Assembly: GCF_014656075.1 (NCBI RefSeq) | Contig: NZ_BNBS01000089.1 | Location: 1-33,467, forward strand | Direction of reading: 5' to 3' | Origin: Streptomyces hydrogenans | GTDB taxonomy: Bacteria; Actinomycetota; Actinomycetes; Streptomycetales; Streptomycetaceae | Length of the DNA: 33,467 nucleotides | Shown: piece by piece, positions 33,267-33,467 of the stretch | Position numbering within the stretch: the stretch's first letter is position 1 | How the letters are laid out: the number at the start of each line of letters is the position of its first letter | Position numbers and translations under genes: made by a program | The notes under the pieces: model-generated | Databases searched by the model: none | The model's input: only the letters and a program-made list of their open reading frames with translations | Told to the model about the DNA's origin: nothing

Positions 33267-33290
33267 CGCCCCTGGGCGGGCCCGGGGGCG
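33267..33290 (+). terminator. Candidate ppgK terminator
   Basis: CGCCCCTGGGC (33267-33277) pairs with GCCCGGGGGCG (33280-33290) over 11 positions including one G-U pair; the apex must open to form a loop. It is 25 bp after the ppgK stop. Confidence 0.5.
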
Positions 33291-33320
33291 ACGAGGGGGC
33301 TACGGGACCGGGCGAGGGCC

Positions 33321-33420
33321 CCGGACCGGGCGAGGGGTTACGTCGCCGGCCGCGGGGTCACGTCGCCGGCCGCGGGGTCACGTCGTCGGGCGAGGGTTCA
33401 CGGCGTCGGCCGGCGGTTGC
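33321..33420. repeat. 20-bp tandem repeat, five degenerate units
   Basis: CGTCGCCGGCCGCGGGGTCA occurs exactly at 33341-33360 and 33361-33380. Related 20-mers lie at 33321-33340, 33381-33400 and 33401-33420. The rest of the segment from 33243 to the window end is GC-rich with no gene I can support. Confidence 0.75.
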
Positions 33421-33467
33421 GGGCGGCGGCGGGGTTCCGGCGGGCGGGGCCCCCGGAGGCCGCCGGG

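Overview
The window is a stretch of Streptomyces (or a very close actinomycete) chromosome. The evidence is very high GC with G/C-rich third codon positions, frequent GTG starts, 4-bp stop/start overlaps inside operons, and actinobacterial hallmark genes (a WhiB-family gene, polyphosphate glucokinase, DUF1707, DUF402 and DUF4245 proteins, a GAF-SpoIIE-HATPase phosphatase). From general knowledge, the order ahpD-ahpC-oxyR ... penicillin-binding protein ... fumC ... class I fumarase ... wblI-glpX ... xseAB ... ispH-ppgK resembles a core region of the S. coelicolor chromosome. I saw no mobile element, CRISPR array, tRNA or rRNA.

Layout. 1-1931: an AI-2E-type membrane protein (open at the left edge) overlapping a small membrane-anchored protein. 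1998-4196: the peroxide-response locus, ahpC-ahpD divergent from oxyR. 4249-7804: a PadR regulator / ABC ATPase / FtsX-like permease operon read leftward, with 4-bp overlaps throughout. 8101-10359: a class A penicillin-binding protein. 10420-12345: a GAF-SpoIIE-HATPase phosphatase carrying an in-frame TTA (bldA) codon. 12655-13329: a DUF402 protein. 13418-20272: two fumarases of different classes (iron-free FumC and [4Fe-4S] class I) flanking four genes for exported proteins (SGNH hydrolase with lectin domain, lipoprotein, dirigent/allene-oxide-cyclase-like protein, HAD acid phosphatase). 20418-24028: an exported subtilisin-family protease and an HTH regulator. 24226-26886: a DUF1707 protein, a WhiB-like gene (probably wblI) and glpX. 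27013-29938: a DUF4245 protein, a nitroreductase-family enzyme and exonuclease VII (xseAB). 29998-33242: an amino-acid permease, ispH and ppgK. The right edge holds a short-period tandem repeat.

The genes are mostly ordinary core and semi-core functions: central carbon metabolism (fumarases, GlpX, PpgK), isoprenoid precursors (IspH), oxidative stress (AhpCD/OxyR), cell wall (PBP) and DNA repair (ExoVII). The more interesting signals are regulatory: a near-consensus DmdR/DtxR iron box ahead of the iron-sulfur fumarase; a 12-bp motif TACYGGYCRGTA found three times, ahead of the two outer genes of the exported-protein block; the TTA codon in the phosphatase gene; a 16-codon ORF with a near-perfect Shine-Dalgarno ahead of the WhiB gene; and several tandem repeats with fixed period. 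I did not find a clearly new multi-gene system. All calls come from reading the sequence without database searches.
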